64,000 bases of DNA from Hymenobacter ginkgonis (GCF_009755225.1 NZ_WQKZ01000001.1:1116001-1180000), one strand, 5' to 3'. Shown: positions 1 to 9,605, numbered from the stretch's first letter. Made by a program: numbers and translations. Notes: generated from the sequence alone by a model not told the origin.

Positions 1-173
1 CAGAACCGGCGTAAAGGAAGCCAGGGTTTTGGAAGTGAAATACATACGAAAGGCTAGAAAATCAAGAACTAACAAGAAATTATTGCCGGGCCAATAACCC
101 GCAAGGGCTAAACGCATAAGTTTTCACGGAGGTTACTTATCCGCCTGCTTACGGGTAGTAGCACGGTGGCGGG

Positions 174-181
174 TACTTTTG
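174..181 (+). promoter_or_regulatory. Candidate -7 promoter element
   Basis: TACTTTTG fits the Bacteroidota -7 consensus TAnnTTTG and lies 46 bases before the ATG of the subtilase gene. I see no clear TTTG -33 box at the usual spacing. The rest of bases 1-226 shows nothing else I can support. Confidence 0.45.
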
Positions 182-226
182 CCCGGCGGCCCCCCGGGCG
201 GCGGGGTGGTTCCACGGTATGTAGTT

Positions 227-2077
227 ATGCGAACAAGTGTTTTTTTTAAGATAATAATTGGGCTGCTGGCCGTGAGTAGCCGGGGCTGGGCGCAGTTCCC
301 ACACCCCGGCCCAACCCTGCGCTACTGGGTGCGGTTTGCTGATAAGCAAGGCGTTACGTTTCGGCCGGAAGCCTATTTTAGCCCCGCCGCGCAGGCGCGC
401 CGCCGCCACCAGGGCCTACCCCCCGCCGACGCCACCGACTACCCCGTGCGCCCCGACTACGTGGCCGCCGTGCGTGCCCACGTCGATACGCTCACCGTGG
501 TCAGCCGCTGGTTTAATGCCGTGGCCTGCCGTGCTACGCCTGCCCAGGCGGCGGCCGTTGGCCAGCTGCCGGGCGTGGCGCAAGTGTTGCCCTGGCCCGT
601 GGCTGGGCGCCTGCTGCCGGCCGCGCATCGCGTTGGGCAAGAAGCAAGTAGCCCTAATGCGCCCGCTGCGCGCGGCATTACTCCCAACGACTACCTGCTG
701 GCCCGCCAGCAAACGGCCGTCCTCGGCCGCGCGGCGCTCAACCAGGCGCGCCTCACGGGGCGCGGCGTGCGCATTGCGGTGTTCGACGTGGGCTTTCGCG
801 GAGCCGACCGGCACCCGGCTTTTCGGGCGCTGCGGCGCGAGGGGCGCATCGCGGCCACGTATGATTTTCTAAAAAACCGGCCCTATGTATTTGGTGGGGG
901 TGCGCACGGCACCGAGGTATTGGGCTGCTTAGCCGGCCGCCTACCCGGCGCCGATAGCCTGCACGCCGGCCCTACCCTCGGCCTGGCGCCCGAGGCTACC
1001 TACCTGCTGGCCCGCACCGAGGGGCTGGCCAGCGAGCGCTACGCCGAAGAAGAGGCTTGGCTGGCCGCCGCCGAGTGGGCCGACCGCCAGGGTGCCGACA
1101 TCATTAGCTCGTCCTTAGCTTATACCGAGCAGCGCTACTTTCCGGAGCAGATGAATGGCCGCCGCTCGCTCATTGGGCGGGCGGCCACGCTGGCGGCCCG
1201 CAAGGGGATACTGGTGGTGAGTGCCGCCGGCAACGACGGCGACGACGACTGGCGCCGCATTGGCACGCCCGCCGATGCCGACTCGGTGCTGGCCGTGGGT
1301 GGCCTCGACCCCGCCACTGGGCTGCATTTGGACTTCAGCTCGGTGGGCCCCAGCGCCGACCGCCGCCTCAAGCCCGACGTGTCGGCCTTCGGTATCGTGC
1401 TGACAACCAATTCCACGGGTGGGTATGACCGGCTCGAAGGCACCTCCTTTGCCGCGCCGCTGGTGGCGGGCCTGGCCGCCTGTGCCAAGCAAGCCGGGGG
1501 CGACAAACTAACGGCCATGGCGCTGTTTCGGCAGGTGCGCGAGGCGGGCGAGCTGTACCCGTACTACGACTATGCCCACGGCTACGGGCGGCCCGAAGCA
1601 ACCCGCCTGTTGGCCCGCCAAAAAGGAGGGGTAGGGGCGCCTGCCGTGCCCACTTTCGATTTTGTGGTGCACGATTCGCTGGTAGCCGTGGTGCTGCGGC
1701 CCACGGCCACGGTGCCCGCCGCCCAGCCGCTGCCGCTGCTCACCGAGCCCGACGAGGCGGGCCCCAGCGGCACTAGTTGGCTGGCCGAGGCTACCCCCGC
1801 CCGCCCACCCGGCACGCCTACTCCCACCACTGCCAACGTGGCGCCCGTGGGCAAAGAGCAGGCCGCGCCCGCCGAGGCTGGCCCCGCCCTGCCACCGTAC
1901 CCGGCCTATCCCGCTCGCCTCTACTGGCACCTGGCCAATAGTCGCGGCGTGCTCAGCCGCTACGAAGTGCGCGCCGCCACGCAGCGGCTAGTAGTGCAGG
2001 TGCCGCGCCGCCTCGCCCGCGGCGGCAATGTATTACGCGTTTACTACCAAGGTTATACGGGGCAGTATGTGGAGTAA
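227..2077 (+). CDS. Exported S8 family serine peptidase (subtilase)
   Basis: Subtilisin-type endopeptidase of 616 aa. The reading frame is open further upstream, but the ATG at 227 is followed by a basic, hydrophobic signal peptide ending near GWAQF, so I start there. The catalytic triad is visible: Asp187 in IAVFDVG, His227 in GAHGTEV and Ser407 in GTSFAAPL, with the oxyanion Asn in SAAGNDG. A prodomain-like stretch (about residues 25-150) precedes the catalytic domain. Residues about 480-570 form a Pro/Ala/Thr-rich linker before a short beta-rich C-terminus. I see no YPNP-type sorting tail, so it may stay in the periplasm. It is the first gene of a co-directional run with the next two. Confidence 0.9.
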   Translation: MRTSVFFKIIIGLLAVSSRGWAQFPHPGPTLRYWVRFADKQGVTFRPEAYFSPAAQARRRHQGLPPADATDYPVRPDYVAAVRAHVDTLTVVSRWFNAVACRATPAQAAAVGQLPGVAQVLPWPVAGRLLPAAHRVGQEASSPNAPAARGITPNDYLLARQQTAVLGRAALNQARLTGRGVRIAVFDVGFRGADRHPAFRALRREGRIAATYDFLKNRPYVFGGGAHGTEVLGCLAGRLPGADSLHAGPTLGLAPEATYLLARTEGLASERYAEEEAWLAAAEWADRQGADIISSSLAYTEQRYFPEQMNGRRSLIGRAATLAARKGILVVSAAGNDGDDDWRRIGTPADADSVLAVGGLDPATGLHLDFSSVGPSADRRLKPDVSAFGIVLTTNSTGGYDRLEGTSFAAPLVAGLAACAKQAGGDKLTAMALFRQVREAGELYPYYDYAHGYGRPEATRLLARQKGGVGAPAVPTFDFVVHDSLVAVVLRPTATVPAAQPLPLLTEPDEAGPSGTSWLAEATPARPPGTPTPTTANVAPVGKEQAAPAEAGPALPPYPAYPARLYWHLANSRGVLSRYEVRAATQRLVVQVPRRLARGGNVLRVYYQGYTGQYVE

Positions 2078-2099
2078 TACAACGGAATTCTTTCGACCC

Positions 2100-2903
2100 A
2101 TGAACCACCGTAGCGCGGATGTCTTCGCGATGATTTCGGAGGCCAGTTTGCTAGCCAAGCGCGCGGCGCCCCGCCGCGCTTGGCGCCGCTGGGCTGCCAC
2201 TGCGGGCCGCCTGCTGGGGGCACTAGCCCTACTGGCCGCCCTAGCACCGGCCGCCCGGGCCCAGCAAGTATTGCTGCAAACCGATGTTGCCAACGACACC
2301 GTGCCCGCCCGTACGGGCCCTAACCGGCGCTATTTCGGGCACTTCTACGCCGGCAACGCGCTGGCGCTGGGTGCCGATGGCCTGGGCATAAAGCACGGTT
2401 TTAGCTCGTCGGAGTTGCAGCTAGGCGGGCGGCTCAAGCGTCGCCTCGGGCCCGCCCTTGCCCTCAATGCCGACCTGCGCTACGCCTACCTGCGCTACAC
2501 GCTGGCCACGGGCGACGCCCGCCCCGCGCCCTTCGCCCTGCCCCACGATACCGAAACGCTGAGCTACCACCAGCTGCAAGGCGAAGCCAGCCTACGCTTC
2601 AACCCCGGCCGCCGCGGCAACGTGGTGGGCCGCTACGTCGATTTGCTAGCCTACGGGGGTCGTGCGCTAGCCGCCATTCACGCCACCGACGACCCCTCGC
2701 CCAACGGGGGGCGGCTCGAAGTAATTGACCATGAGCCCCGCTACCTGGCGCGCTGGCAGGGGGGGGTAGGCGCCCGCGTGGGCAGCAATGCCCTGGCGCT
2801 GGTGGGCCGCTACCGCCTCAGCGATGCGCTGCGGCCGGCCGGCCCCGCGGCCCTGCCCGAGCCGCCGCGCTGGGTGCTGGGCCTCGAAATCGGGTGGTTT
2901 TAA
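2100..2903 (+). CDS. Hypothetical envelope protein with signal sequence
   Basis: I do not recognise a family. The 267-aa product begins 22 bases after the subtilase stop. A long basic N-terminal region leads into a hydrophobic core (LLGALALLAALAPAARAQ), so the signal peptide is preceded by an unusually long n-region. A second ATG at 2130 is an alternative start. The mature part has alternating hydrophobic and aromatic residues (for example LRYAYLRYTLA) and ends in a Trp-Phe dipeptide (LEIGWF). An aromatic C-terminus and beta-rich pattern would suit a small outer-membrane barrel, but that is inference. It is probably co-transcribed with the subtilase. Confidence 0.7.
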   Translation: MNHRSADVFAMISEASLLAKRAAPRRAWRRWAATAGRLLGALALLAALAPAARAQQVLLQTDVANDTVPARTGPNRRYFGHFYAGNALALGADGLGIKHGFSSSELQLGGRLKRRLGPALALNADLRYAYLRYTLATGDARPAPFALPHDTETLSYHQLQGEASLRFNPGRRGNVVGRYVDLLAYGGRALAAIHATDDPSPNGGRLEVIDHEPRYLARWQGGVGARVGSNALALVGRYRLSDALRPAGPAALPEPPRWVLGLEIGWF

Positions 2904-2987
2904 ACCTCGACTGGCAGGCCCTGCGTACATAGCCCCGGGGCCGGTTCTATCTTGCCAATTAGTAGCGCTGCCGCCTTTCCTCTTTAT

Positions 2988-3593
2988 ATGAAACTGTCTT
3001 TTCGCACCCTTACTACCCTCACCATTTTGGCGCAGCTAGGGCTGGCCGCCTGCGTCAATACCGAGCGCGAAGCGGCTACTTCCAGCAAGGAGCCGCGCGG
3101 CGACTTTACGCCGCCTTCCGGCCGTGGGCAGCGCGTAGGCGGCGCCACGGTGCTCAATACCGTGCGGGCTACCCACGCTTTTTCAGACCCCAAAAGCCCC
3201 GATACGTTTGTGCTGCAAATGCGGGGGCCGCGCATTCTTACCAGCCAGCTGCACTTGTTTGTGATTAGCAGCCAAGGCGATACCCTGCGCCACGAGGTGC
3301 TACCCGCCCGCTTGCTGCTCGACGACCCCACGCTGCGCGACAACCAATCGGCCTCGACCCGCGACAAGGAAATCAGCATCCTGCGCGGCATGAACGCGTT
3401 TTTTAAGCCCGACCACTTCGTGCAGCCGGCCGTACCTACCTCGGCTACCCAGCCCGCCGAGCTTGATACGCAAACTTGGGCCAGCCTGCGCAACGACCCG
3501 CGCGCCGTGGGCTTCAATTACCCCAGCGCTAGCGGCACCAGCCGTCTCGCCTATTCGCGCCAGCTCCGCCGCGCCATCTTACTAAACGAATAA
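2988..3593 (+). CDS. Hypothetical lipoprotein
   Basis: A 201-aa protein with a type II signal peptide: MKLSFRTLTTL, a hydrophobic stretch, then the lipobox LAAC. The ATG at 2988 puts the start exactly at this signal, so I prefer it to the upstream in-frame codon at 2952. The mature part is polar, without a domain I recognise. It contains a region with alternating beta-type residues (TFVLQMRGPRILTSQLHLFVI). A perfect hairpin follows the stop codon within six bases, closing the co-directional run that starts with the subtilase. Confidence 0.75.
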   Translation: MKLSFRTLTTLTILAQLGLAACVNTEREAATSSKEPRGDFTPPSGRGQRVGGATVLNTVRATHAFSDPKSPDTFVLQMRGPRILTSQLHLFVISSQGDTLRHEVLPARLLLDDPTLRDNQSASTRDKEISILRGMNAFFKPDHFVQPAVPTSATQPAELDTQTWASLRNDPRAVGFNYPSASGTSRLAYSRQLRRAILLNE

Positions 3594-3598
3594 AAGTC

Positions 3599-3652
3599 AA
3601 GGGCAACCTAAGCGGGGGGTGGCAACCGCTACCCCCCGCTTAGGTTGCCCTT
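3599..3652. terminator. Perfect 22-bp stem hairpin terminator
   Basis: Arms 3599-3620 and 3631-3652 are exact reverse complements around a 10-base loop. It sits directly after the lipoprotein stop. The stem contains the GCGGGGGGT/ACCCCCCGC word common in this genome. There is no long T tract, so it could also act only as an RNA 3'-end stabiliser. Confidence 0.75.
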
Positions 3653-3831
3653 GCTTTAGAGGGACGAGAAAATAGCTACTTCCTTTCTCGCCCTAGTGCA
3701 TCTAATAACAGCGCTCAACGGGATGCGCTAGCTAGTGAGGCTGCTAAGGGGTAGCAAGTGCGTGGTAAAAAGTCCTCACTTTGGCATCTAGGTGAGGGGC
3801 GGCAGTACACAACCGCTTGCTTAGCACTCTC

Positions 3832-4275
3832 ATGCCGTTTTCTTTTCGCCTGCTGTTCCTGGCTGCGCTAGAGCTGCCGGTTTTTGCGCCGGCCCAAACC
3901 CGGCCGGCCCTTGCCGATACGACGCGCACTGAACCAGACCAAGAGCTGGATAATTTCAGTGGTCGCTATCATGGAATCCATGTCCTTTCGGCCCAATTGC
4001 GCGGCGTGCGGGCAACTAATAAGACGGTCTACTGGGTGAGTGCCAATGGTCGGCAATTGTCAGCTTACCAAGCAGGTAGGAGATTGTGGCTGGTCGACGT
4101 GGTGACTCCATTCAGGGCTGAAATTCCGGCCGCGCACATCGCTTCCCTGGTGCTAGCCTCCAACATTATTTTCGTCAAGCTGGGCCGACGCGGCATGGCC
4201 GAGGTAGACCGCAGCACAGGCCGTATTGTGGCCAAATATTTTGACCGGGCCCCTACTAATCTAGTAGCTGACTAA
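3832..4275 (+). CDS. Small exported hypothetical protein
   Basis: A 147-aa protein with a signal peptide (MPFSFRLLFLAALELPVFA, then PAQ). The ATG at 3832 fits the signal better than the in-frame codon at 3817. The mature part is about 120 residues with no motif I recognise. It is less GC-rich than its neighbours and stands alone, with a hairpin upstream and a convergent gene downstream. The function is unknown. Confidence 0.6.
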   Translation: MPFSFRLLFLAALELPVFAPAQTRPALADTTRTEPDQELDNFSGRYHGIHVLSAQLRGVRATNKTVYWVSANGRQLSAYQAGRRLWLVDVVTPFRAEIPAAHIASLVLASNIIFVKLGRRGMAEVDRSTGRIVAKYFDRAPTNLVAD

Positions 4276-4376
4276 GACTAAATAGAGGAATAGAAGCAGT
4301 AAGCAACTGCTTTAGAGAGGCTATTATTTAACCTGCAACGAAGCATAATAGGCTATCGCCTGGCCACACACCCTAA

Positions 4377-5714
4377 TTAAAGAATTGCCCAGCCCTGCTG
4401 CCCAGCGGGGCCGCGCAGCAACGCGTAGCCCGCGGCTTCGCCCAGCACAGCTACCGGGGTGCGCGCCGGCCAGGCGGCTACGGCGGGCGCGCTGGCGGTA
4501 GGTTGCGTTTGAATCTCGTGGGCAGCAGGCAGGGCGAGGCGGCGCAACGGCTTGGCCGCTACTACGGCGCGGGTAGCCAAGTAGTGCCGCTGGCCATCGG
4601 GCGTTTCAATGCGCAAGAAATTAGGCTGTTGGCCAAGGATCAATAGGGGGGTAGTGGCCGCCAACCCCGCAGTTGCCCGTGCCGGGCGCACCCACTCGCC
4701 CCGGCGGTCGGGGCCGGGTAGGGGGGTAGCGGGCACTGCATCGGCGTGGCGCACAAAGGGCAGCGGGTTCACGGCCCCGCGCCCCCCGCCGTAGATGCCG
4801 AAGTGCAGGTGCGGCACCGTGGTGCGGGCGTTGCCCGTGTTGCCAATTAGGCCCAGCGTATCGCCGGCTTGCACAGTTTGGCCAGCCTGCACCAATTGTT
4901 TATCCAGGTGGGCATAGTAGAGGTGGCGGCCGGTGCCCGCCTCGGCCAGCCACACCACACGTCCGCCAATGGGCGTTTCTTGCACGCGGGTGATGACGCC
5001 CGGCCCAGCAGCCACGGCGGGCGTACCGCGCGGGGCAAAAATATCAATGCCCTCGTGGCGGCGGGCGCCCCGGTCGCGCGCATCGCCCCACACGCTGCCC
5101 ACGGCCCGGTCGGTACGCCCCTGGACTGGAAAGGTGCTCAGGCCCGGCTCGCGCCACAGGCGCAGCGTGTAGCGGCCCGCGGCTAGCAGCTCGGCCTGCA
5201 CCCGCAGCAGGTGCTGGCCGTTGGCTTCGGCGCGGTAGCGCAAGTCGAGGGTGCCAGCGGTGCTGGTATCGGCACTAGCCCATTTTAGTAGCTCGGGCGC
5301 GCGGCCAGGCTCTAGGGCAAACGCGTCGATGAATACGCGCGGTGCGACCACTGGCCCCGGCGCCAGAGTAAGGCGCACGTGCAGTTGCTCGCCAGCCTGC
5401 ACGGCGTAGCGGTAGCTAGCCGCGGCGGGCTGCTCGGGCCGAAAATACCCGGTTTCCTGGGTAGGCAAGGTCACGGCCAGTGAATCGCGCAAGGCCTGGG
5501 CGGCCGCTTGCTGCCACTGCCGGCCCAGAGCGGCCTCGCGCAGGCCGGCCCGGTCGAGGGCGCGGGCATAATCATCGTGCGGCGTGGTTTTTTGGAATAA
5601 GGCCGCCAGCGTCTGAGGCTTGCTGCAACTGCCCAGCAGCGCGATAAGCACCAGTAAAATACCGCTTCCGGTGCGGCAACCGGCCCGGCCAGCGGGCAAA
5701 AACGTAAACTGCAT
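4377..5714 (-). CDS. M23 family metallopeptidase lipoprotein
   Basis: Predicted peptidoglycan endopeptidase of the LytM/M23 type, 445 aa. The frame opens further upstream, but the ATG at 5714 is followed by a lipoprotein signal (LLVLIALLGSC), so I start there. The N-terminal half holds a beta-rich region. The M23 domain follows at about residues 215-350, with the zinc motifs RRHEGIDIFAPRGTP and VPHLHFGIYG. The C-terminal 100 residues look like SH3-type repeats, including GQQGWAIL at the end. It is likely anchored to a membrane and acts on cross-links in the wall. It is divergent from the HMG-CoA lyase gene. Confidence 0.88.
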   Translation of the reverse strand: MQFTFLPAGRAGCRTGSGILLVLIALLGSCSKPQTLAALFQKTTPHDDYARALDRAGLREAALGRQWQQAAAQALRDSLAVTLPTQETGYFRPEQPAAASYRYAVQAGEQLHVRLTLAPGPVVAPRVFIDAFALEPGRAPELLKWASADTSTAGTLDLRYRAEANGQHLLRVQAELLAAGRYTLRLWREPGLSTFPVQGRTDRAVGSVWGDARDRGARRHEGIDIFAPRGTPAVAAGPGVITRVQETPIGGRVVWLAEAGTGRHLYYAHLDKQLVQAGQTVQAGDTLGLIGNTGNARTTVPHLHFGIYGGGRGAVNPLPFVRHADAVPATPLPGPDRRGEWVRPARATAGLAATTPLLILGQQPNFLRIETPDGQRHYLATRAVVAAKPLRRLALPAAHEIQTQPTASAPAVAAWPARTPVAVLGEAAGYALLRGPAGQQGWAIL

Positions 5715-5764
5715 ACCAACGCAAACACCCGCCAGCTCGGGCAAGTTCGGTGGGGTAGGCGCCG

Positions 5765-5772
5765 TACTTTTG
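5765..5772 (+). promoter_or_regulatory. Candidate -7 promoter element of mvaB
   Basis: TACTTTTG matches TAnnTTTG and lies 25 bases before the ATG of the HMG-CoA lyase gene, which implies a short leader. Confidence 0.45.
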
Positions 5773-5797
5773 AGGCCCCTTACCGGCCTACCCATCC

Positions 5798-6667
5798 ATG
5801 CCCACCCCGCCCGTTATCCTTACCGAGTGCCCCCGCGACGCCATGCAAGGCCTCGCCGACTTCATCCCTACCCCCGTCAAAACGGCTTACCTCCAGCAGC
5901 TACTAACGGTGGGCTTCGATGTGCTCGATTTCGGCTCCTTTGTGTCGCCCAAGGCTATTCCGCAGCTGCGCGATACGGCCGAGGTGCTCGCCGGCCTCGA
6001 CCTGAGCCAAACGCGCACCCGGCTGCTGGCCATCGTGGCCAACCTGCGCGGGGCCGAGCAGGCCGCCAGCCACCCCGAAATCAGCTACTTGGGCTTCCCG
6101 CTTTCGGTAAGCGAAACTTTCCAGCGCCGCAATACCAACCAAACTATCGCCCAGGCCCTAGCCGACGTGGCCGCCATGCACGAGCTGTGCGAGCGCCGCG
6201 GCAAAACGCTGGTCGTGTACCTGTCCATGGGCTTCGGCAACCCCTACGGCGACCCCTACAGCCCCGCCATCGTGGCCGACTTTACGGCCCAGCTGGCTGC
6301 GCTCGACGTGCGCATCGTGGCCCTCTCCGACACCATTGGGGTCAGCACGCCCGCCCTTATCACGTCCTTGTTTACGGAGTTGATTCCGGCCTTTCCCCAC
6401 GTGGCGTTTGGAGCGCACCTGCACACTACCCCCCTTACTTGGCTCGAGAAAGTACAGGCTGCCTACCAGGCCGGCTGCCGCCGCTTCGACGGGGCGCTGG
6501 GTGGCATCGGCGGCTGCCCCATGGCCACCGACGTGCTTACCGGCAACATGGCCACCGAGAACTTGGTGGCGTTTCTAGCCGGCCAGGGCGAAGAGCTGGG
6601 AATAGCGCAAGTGAAATTTGCGGGCGCCCAACTAGCAGCTGCACAACTTTTTACGGCTCATCATTAA
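5798..6667 (+). CDS. mvaB: Hydroxymethylglutaryl-CoA lyase
   Basis: Cleaves HMG-CoA to acetoacetate and acetyl-CoA, the last step of leucine breakdown. The 289-aa TIM-barrel protein has the expected length. It shows the N-terminal catalytic motif LTECPRDAMQG, the metal-binding GAHLHTTP and the family signature with its active-site Cys, GALGGIGGCPMA. It is cytoplasmic. No other leucine-degradation genes lie nearby; the following gene encodes an Fe-S protein 42 bases downstream and may be co-transcribed. Confidence 0.93.
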   Translation: MPTPPVILTECPRDAMQGLADFIPTPVKTAYLQQLLTVGFDVLDFGSFVSPKAIPQLRDTAEVLAGLDLSQTRTRLLAIVANLRGAEQAASHPEISYLGFPLSVSETFQRRNTNQTIAQALADVAAMHELCERRGKTLVVYLSMGFGNPYGDPYSPAIVADFTAQLAALDVRIVALSDTIGVSTPALITSLFTELIPAFPHVAFGAHLHTTPLTWLEKVQAAYQAGCRRFDGALGGIGGCPMATDVLTGNMATENLVAFLAGQGEELGIAQVKFAGAQLAAAQLFTAHH

Positions 6668-6709
6668 ATATTCTTCCGCCGCTTAGTACGCGTTAACCTA
6701 CCCTAGCTA

Positions 6710-7462
6710 ATGCCCGTTGTTCCTCAAGTCGACATTTTTATTCCCTGCTTTGTTGACCAGCTCTACCCGCATACTGCCCTCAACATGGTGAAAGTGCTGG
6801 AAAAGCTGGGCTGCCAAGTGCACTACAACCCGGCGCAAACCTGCTGCGGCCAGCCCGCCTACAACGCGGGCTACAAGCGCGAAAGCCGCGACATCGCCAC
6901 CAAGTTTCTGGCCGATTTTCCTACCCCCCCCGCCACGGCCGAGGCACGCTACGTGGTGAGTCCGTCGGCCTCGTGCGTGGGTATGGTGCGCAACAGCTAC
7001 GCGCACCTGTTTGCTGGCTCGCCCGAGCTGCCGCACTGCCAGGGCGTGCAGCGCCGCACCTACGAGCTAACTGAGTTCTTGGCCGATGTGTTGAACGTCA
7101 GTGTTATACCTGGCGCGGCGCTGGCTGGCAGCTATACCTACCACGACTCGTGCTCGGCCCTGCGCGAGTGCGGCATCCGCGAGGCGCCGCGCCGCCTGCT
7201 CGACGGGGTGGCCGGCCTGAGCCGCCTCGAAATGGCCGAAACCACTACCTGCTGCGGCTTCGGCGGCACGTTTGCTGTGAAATTCGAGGCCATTTCGGTG
7301 GCCATGGCGCAGCAAAAAGTTGAGCACGCGCTGGCCACCGGCGCCGACTACATCGTGAGCACCGATGTGAGCTGCCTCATGCACCTAGAGGCGTACATCC
7401 GCCGCGAAAAGCTGGCTATCAAAACGATGCACATCGCCGACGTGCTGGCGAGTGGCTGGTAA
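6710..7462 (+). CDS. (Fe-S)-binding protein, LutA/LldE-like
   Basis: A 250-aa protein with two cysteine-rich CCG domains: CxnCCGxP as FIPCFVDQ and TCCGQPA in the first half, then HDSCSALRECG and TTCCGFGGTF in the second. This is the architecture of LutA/LldE, one subunit of the three-part L-lactate-oxidising complex. It probably binds an iron-sulfur cluster and passes electrons. LutB and LutC are not adjacent, so either they lie elsewhere or this is a stand-alone relative. The call of family is firm and the exact substrate is not. Confidence 0.85.
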   Translation: MPVVPQVDIFIPCFVDQLYPHTALNMVKVLEKLGCQVHYNPAQTCCGQPAYNAGYKRESRDIATKFLADFPTPPATAEARYVVSPSASCVGMVRNSYAHLFAGSPELPHCQGVQRRTYELTEFLADVLNVSVIPGAALAGSYTYHDSCSALRECGIREAPRRLLDGVAGLSRLEMAETTTCCGFGGTFAVKFEAISVAMAQQKVEHALATGADYIVSTDVSCLMHLEAYIRREKLAIKTMHIADVLASGW

Positions 7463-7594
7463 ACCTAAGCTGGGGCCGGGCTTTAAAAAAATGACTGCTA
7501 GCTATTTACCTGGCTAAAAACGGCGTAAATTTAGCCGCGAAAGCCGCGCGCAAATCGTCGCTTCGAACATAATATTCTGATTAACAACTACCTT

Positions 7595-8494
7595 ATGTCT
7601 GCACAAGTACTGTCTAAACCTATTCCCTACGCCGCCTTAACCACGGTGGATAAGCGCAGCAATCTCTCTCGCAAAGAGCTGATTGAAGAATACATCAAGC
7701 CCGGCTTGCCCGTGGTGCTCACCGATGCCGCTGCTAAGTGGAGCGCGCTGGGCAAGTTCACACCGGAGTTATTCAAAGAAAAGTATGGCCACCTCACCAA
7801 GGAAATAAAGGGCCAAACCTACACGATGGCCGAGGTGGTGGACATCATCCGCAACCCTACCCCCGGGGTGCCGGTGCCCTACCCGTTTTGCCTGAACGTA
7901 GACCAGGCTTTCCCCGAGTTGATGGCGGAATTCAAGCCCCAGATTAATTTGGGCAAGCCCGACCGCGTGCAGCATCCGCTGCTGTCTAAGATGATGCTGC
8001 TCAATACGGTAGTGAACGAGATTTTCTTGGGCGGTGCTGGCTCGTGCTTTCCGTATCTGCATGTCGATGCCCTGTTTTTGCACACGCAGATTACGCAGCT
8101 CTACGGTTCGAAAGACTTCATCCTGTACTCGCCCGACCAGACGCCCTACATGTACCCGAAGCAGGATAATGCGAAGGTTTCGGAGGTCGATATTTTTAAT
8201 CCGGATTACGAAAAGTACCCGCTTTTCCGCCACGCCAAACCCGTGCGCGTAACGGTAGAGGAGGGCGAAAGCATTCTCTTTCCTACCAAGTGGTGGCACA
8301 CCACCCAAATTCACGAGCCCTGCATTTCCATTGCCCGCAGCTATTTGAACGAGTGGAACTGGGCTGATTTTGTGCAGGATAACTTCGAATTGCGCAAGAA
8401 GCGCTACCCCGCCCTGGCGCTGGCTATGCTGGCCTACGGCAAGGCCCTAGGCAGCTTTATCAACTTGCAGGAAAAAATCACGGCCCCGGTTTAG
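7595..8494 (+). CDS. JmjC/cupin-8 domain protein
   Basis: Probable Fe(II)- and 2-oxoglutarate-dependent oxygenase of 299 aa. The double-stranded beta-helix metal triad is visible as His and Asp in PYLHVDALF and His in TKWWHTTQ. The motif GLPVVLTDAAAKW near residue 40 is typical of cupin-8 proteins, which hydroxylate side chains or small molecules. The substrate cannot be told from sequence. The leader of about 130 bases is AT-rich and includes TAAATTTA, a weak -7 candidate. A near-perfect hairpin follows the stop. Confidence 0.85.
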   Translation: MSAQVLSKPIPYAALTTVDKRSNLSRKELIEEYIKPGLPVVLTDAAAKWSALGKFTPELFKEKYGHLTKEIKGQTYTMAEVVDIIRNPTPGVPVPYPFCLNVDQAFPELMAEFKPQINLGKPDRVQHPLLSKMMLLNTVVNEIFLGGAGSCFPYLHVDALFLHTQITQLYGSKDFILYSPDQTPYMYPKQDNAKVSEVDIFNPDYEKYPLFRHAKPVRVTVEEGESILFPTKWWHTTQIHEPCISIARSYLNEWNWADFVQDNFELRKKRYPALALAMLAYGKALGSFINLQEKITAPV

Positions 8495-8502
8495 CCTTGG
8501 TG

Positions 8503-8544
8503 CCGCGTAGTTGTCGGGCCGCACGCGGCCCGACAACTACGCGG
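8503..8544. terminator. Perfect 20-bp palindromic hairpin
   Basis: Arms 8503-8522 and 8525-8544 are exact reverse complements with only two bases between them. It lies eight bases after the cupin-8 stop and between convergent genes. I see nothing else in bases 8545-8716. Confidence 0.7.
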
Positions 8545-8716
8545 ACTAGGGGCATACTGCCCGCTTATTAAACCTTCTTATAGGGCGGGTAGCGCATCTT
8601 TGCGGTGGCCTCTCGCTTTACGAGGGTTAGATGCACCTCCAAACGCCTGCTACCGCCCCTAATTAGGAATCAGTCAGCCTGCTGATTTTCAAATGTAAAT
8701 GAGCATAAAAATTGGG

Positions 8717-9580
8717 TTATAGAAGTTGCTTTATGCGCGCTTGCAATCCCTCGCTCGCTGCTACCAGGGGGAGGCGCACGGCGGCCTCGCACACGCCTTG
8801 CAAGGCCAAGGCAGCTTTCACCCCCACGGGGTTGCTCTCCTCATACATGAGGGGGTTGAGGGCTACGAAGCCATAAAGCAGCTGGCTGGCGCGGGCAAAA
8901 TCACCGGCCAAGGCGGCGCGCGTCATGTCGCTGAATTTCTGCGGGAAAGCATTGCCCAGTACCGTAATAATGCCTTGCGCGCCGCAGGCGATGAGGGGCA
9001 CCGTCAGCATATCGTCGCCGCTCAGGAATAGAAAATCAGCGGGCTTGTGCGCTAAGATGGCCAAGCACTGCTCCATCAGGCCGCTGGCCTCCTTAATGCC
9101 GATGATGTTGGGGTGCTCAGCGAGTGTAAGTGTAGTGGCGGCCGTGAGGTTGGAGCCCGTGCGGCCGGGCACGTTGTAGAGGAGTAGGGGGAGGGGCGTG
9201 GCGTCGGCTAGACGCTGGTAGTGCGCTACTAAGCCAGCTTGGCTGGGCTTATTATACGCTGGGCTAGCCGATAAAATGGCTGTAATGCCGGTGAGGTCGG
9301 TGCTGTGTAATAGCGCTTCGGTGGCGGCCGTGTCGTTGCCGCCAATGCCGTACACCAGGGGCACGCGCCCAGCTACGTGCGTGCAGGCAATGTGCAGCAG
9401 CTCAGCCTTTTCGGTGGCCGTAACAGTGGGCGACTCGCCCGTGGTGCCGTTAATTACCAAGTATTCCACGCCGCCCGCCATGGTGAAGTCGAGCAGCCGG
9501 CGCCAGGCCGCATAATCGACCGCGCCGGTAGAGGTAAATGGGGTTACGAGGGCCACGCCTGTGCCGTGTAGTTTGTTCAT
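8717..9580 (-). CDS. dapA: 4-hydroxy-tetrahydrodipicolinate synthase
   Basis: Condenses pyruvate with aspartate semialdehyde in the lysine/diaminopimelate pathway. The open frame runs on upstream, but the family begins at MNKLHGTGVALVTPF, so I take the ATG at 9580 and a length of 287 aa. The TIM barrel shows GTTGES for the phosphate site, the active-site Tyr in YNVPGRTG and the Schiff-base Lys in IIGIKEAS. A candidate promoter lies 26 bases upstream. The first bases of the divergent deacetylase frame overlap its leader. Confidence 0.95.
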   Translation of the reverse strand: MNKLHGTGVALVTPFTSTGAVDYAAWRRLLDFTMAGGVEYLVINGTTGESPTVTATEKAELLHIACTHVAGRVPLVYGIGGNDTAATEALLHSTDLTGITAILSASPAYNKPSQAGLVAHYQRLADATPLPLLLYNVPGRTGSNLTAATTLTLAEHPNIIGIKEASGLMEQCLAILAHKPADFLFLSGDDMLTVPLIACGAQGIITVLGNAFPQKFSDMTRAALAGDFARASQLLYGFVALNPLMYEESNPVGVKAALALQGVCEAAVRLPLVAASEGLQARIKQLL

Positions 9581-9605
9581 CCGCTGTGGGGGTTGTTGCT
9601 TTGTG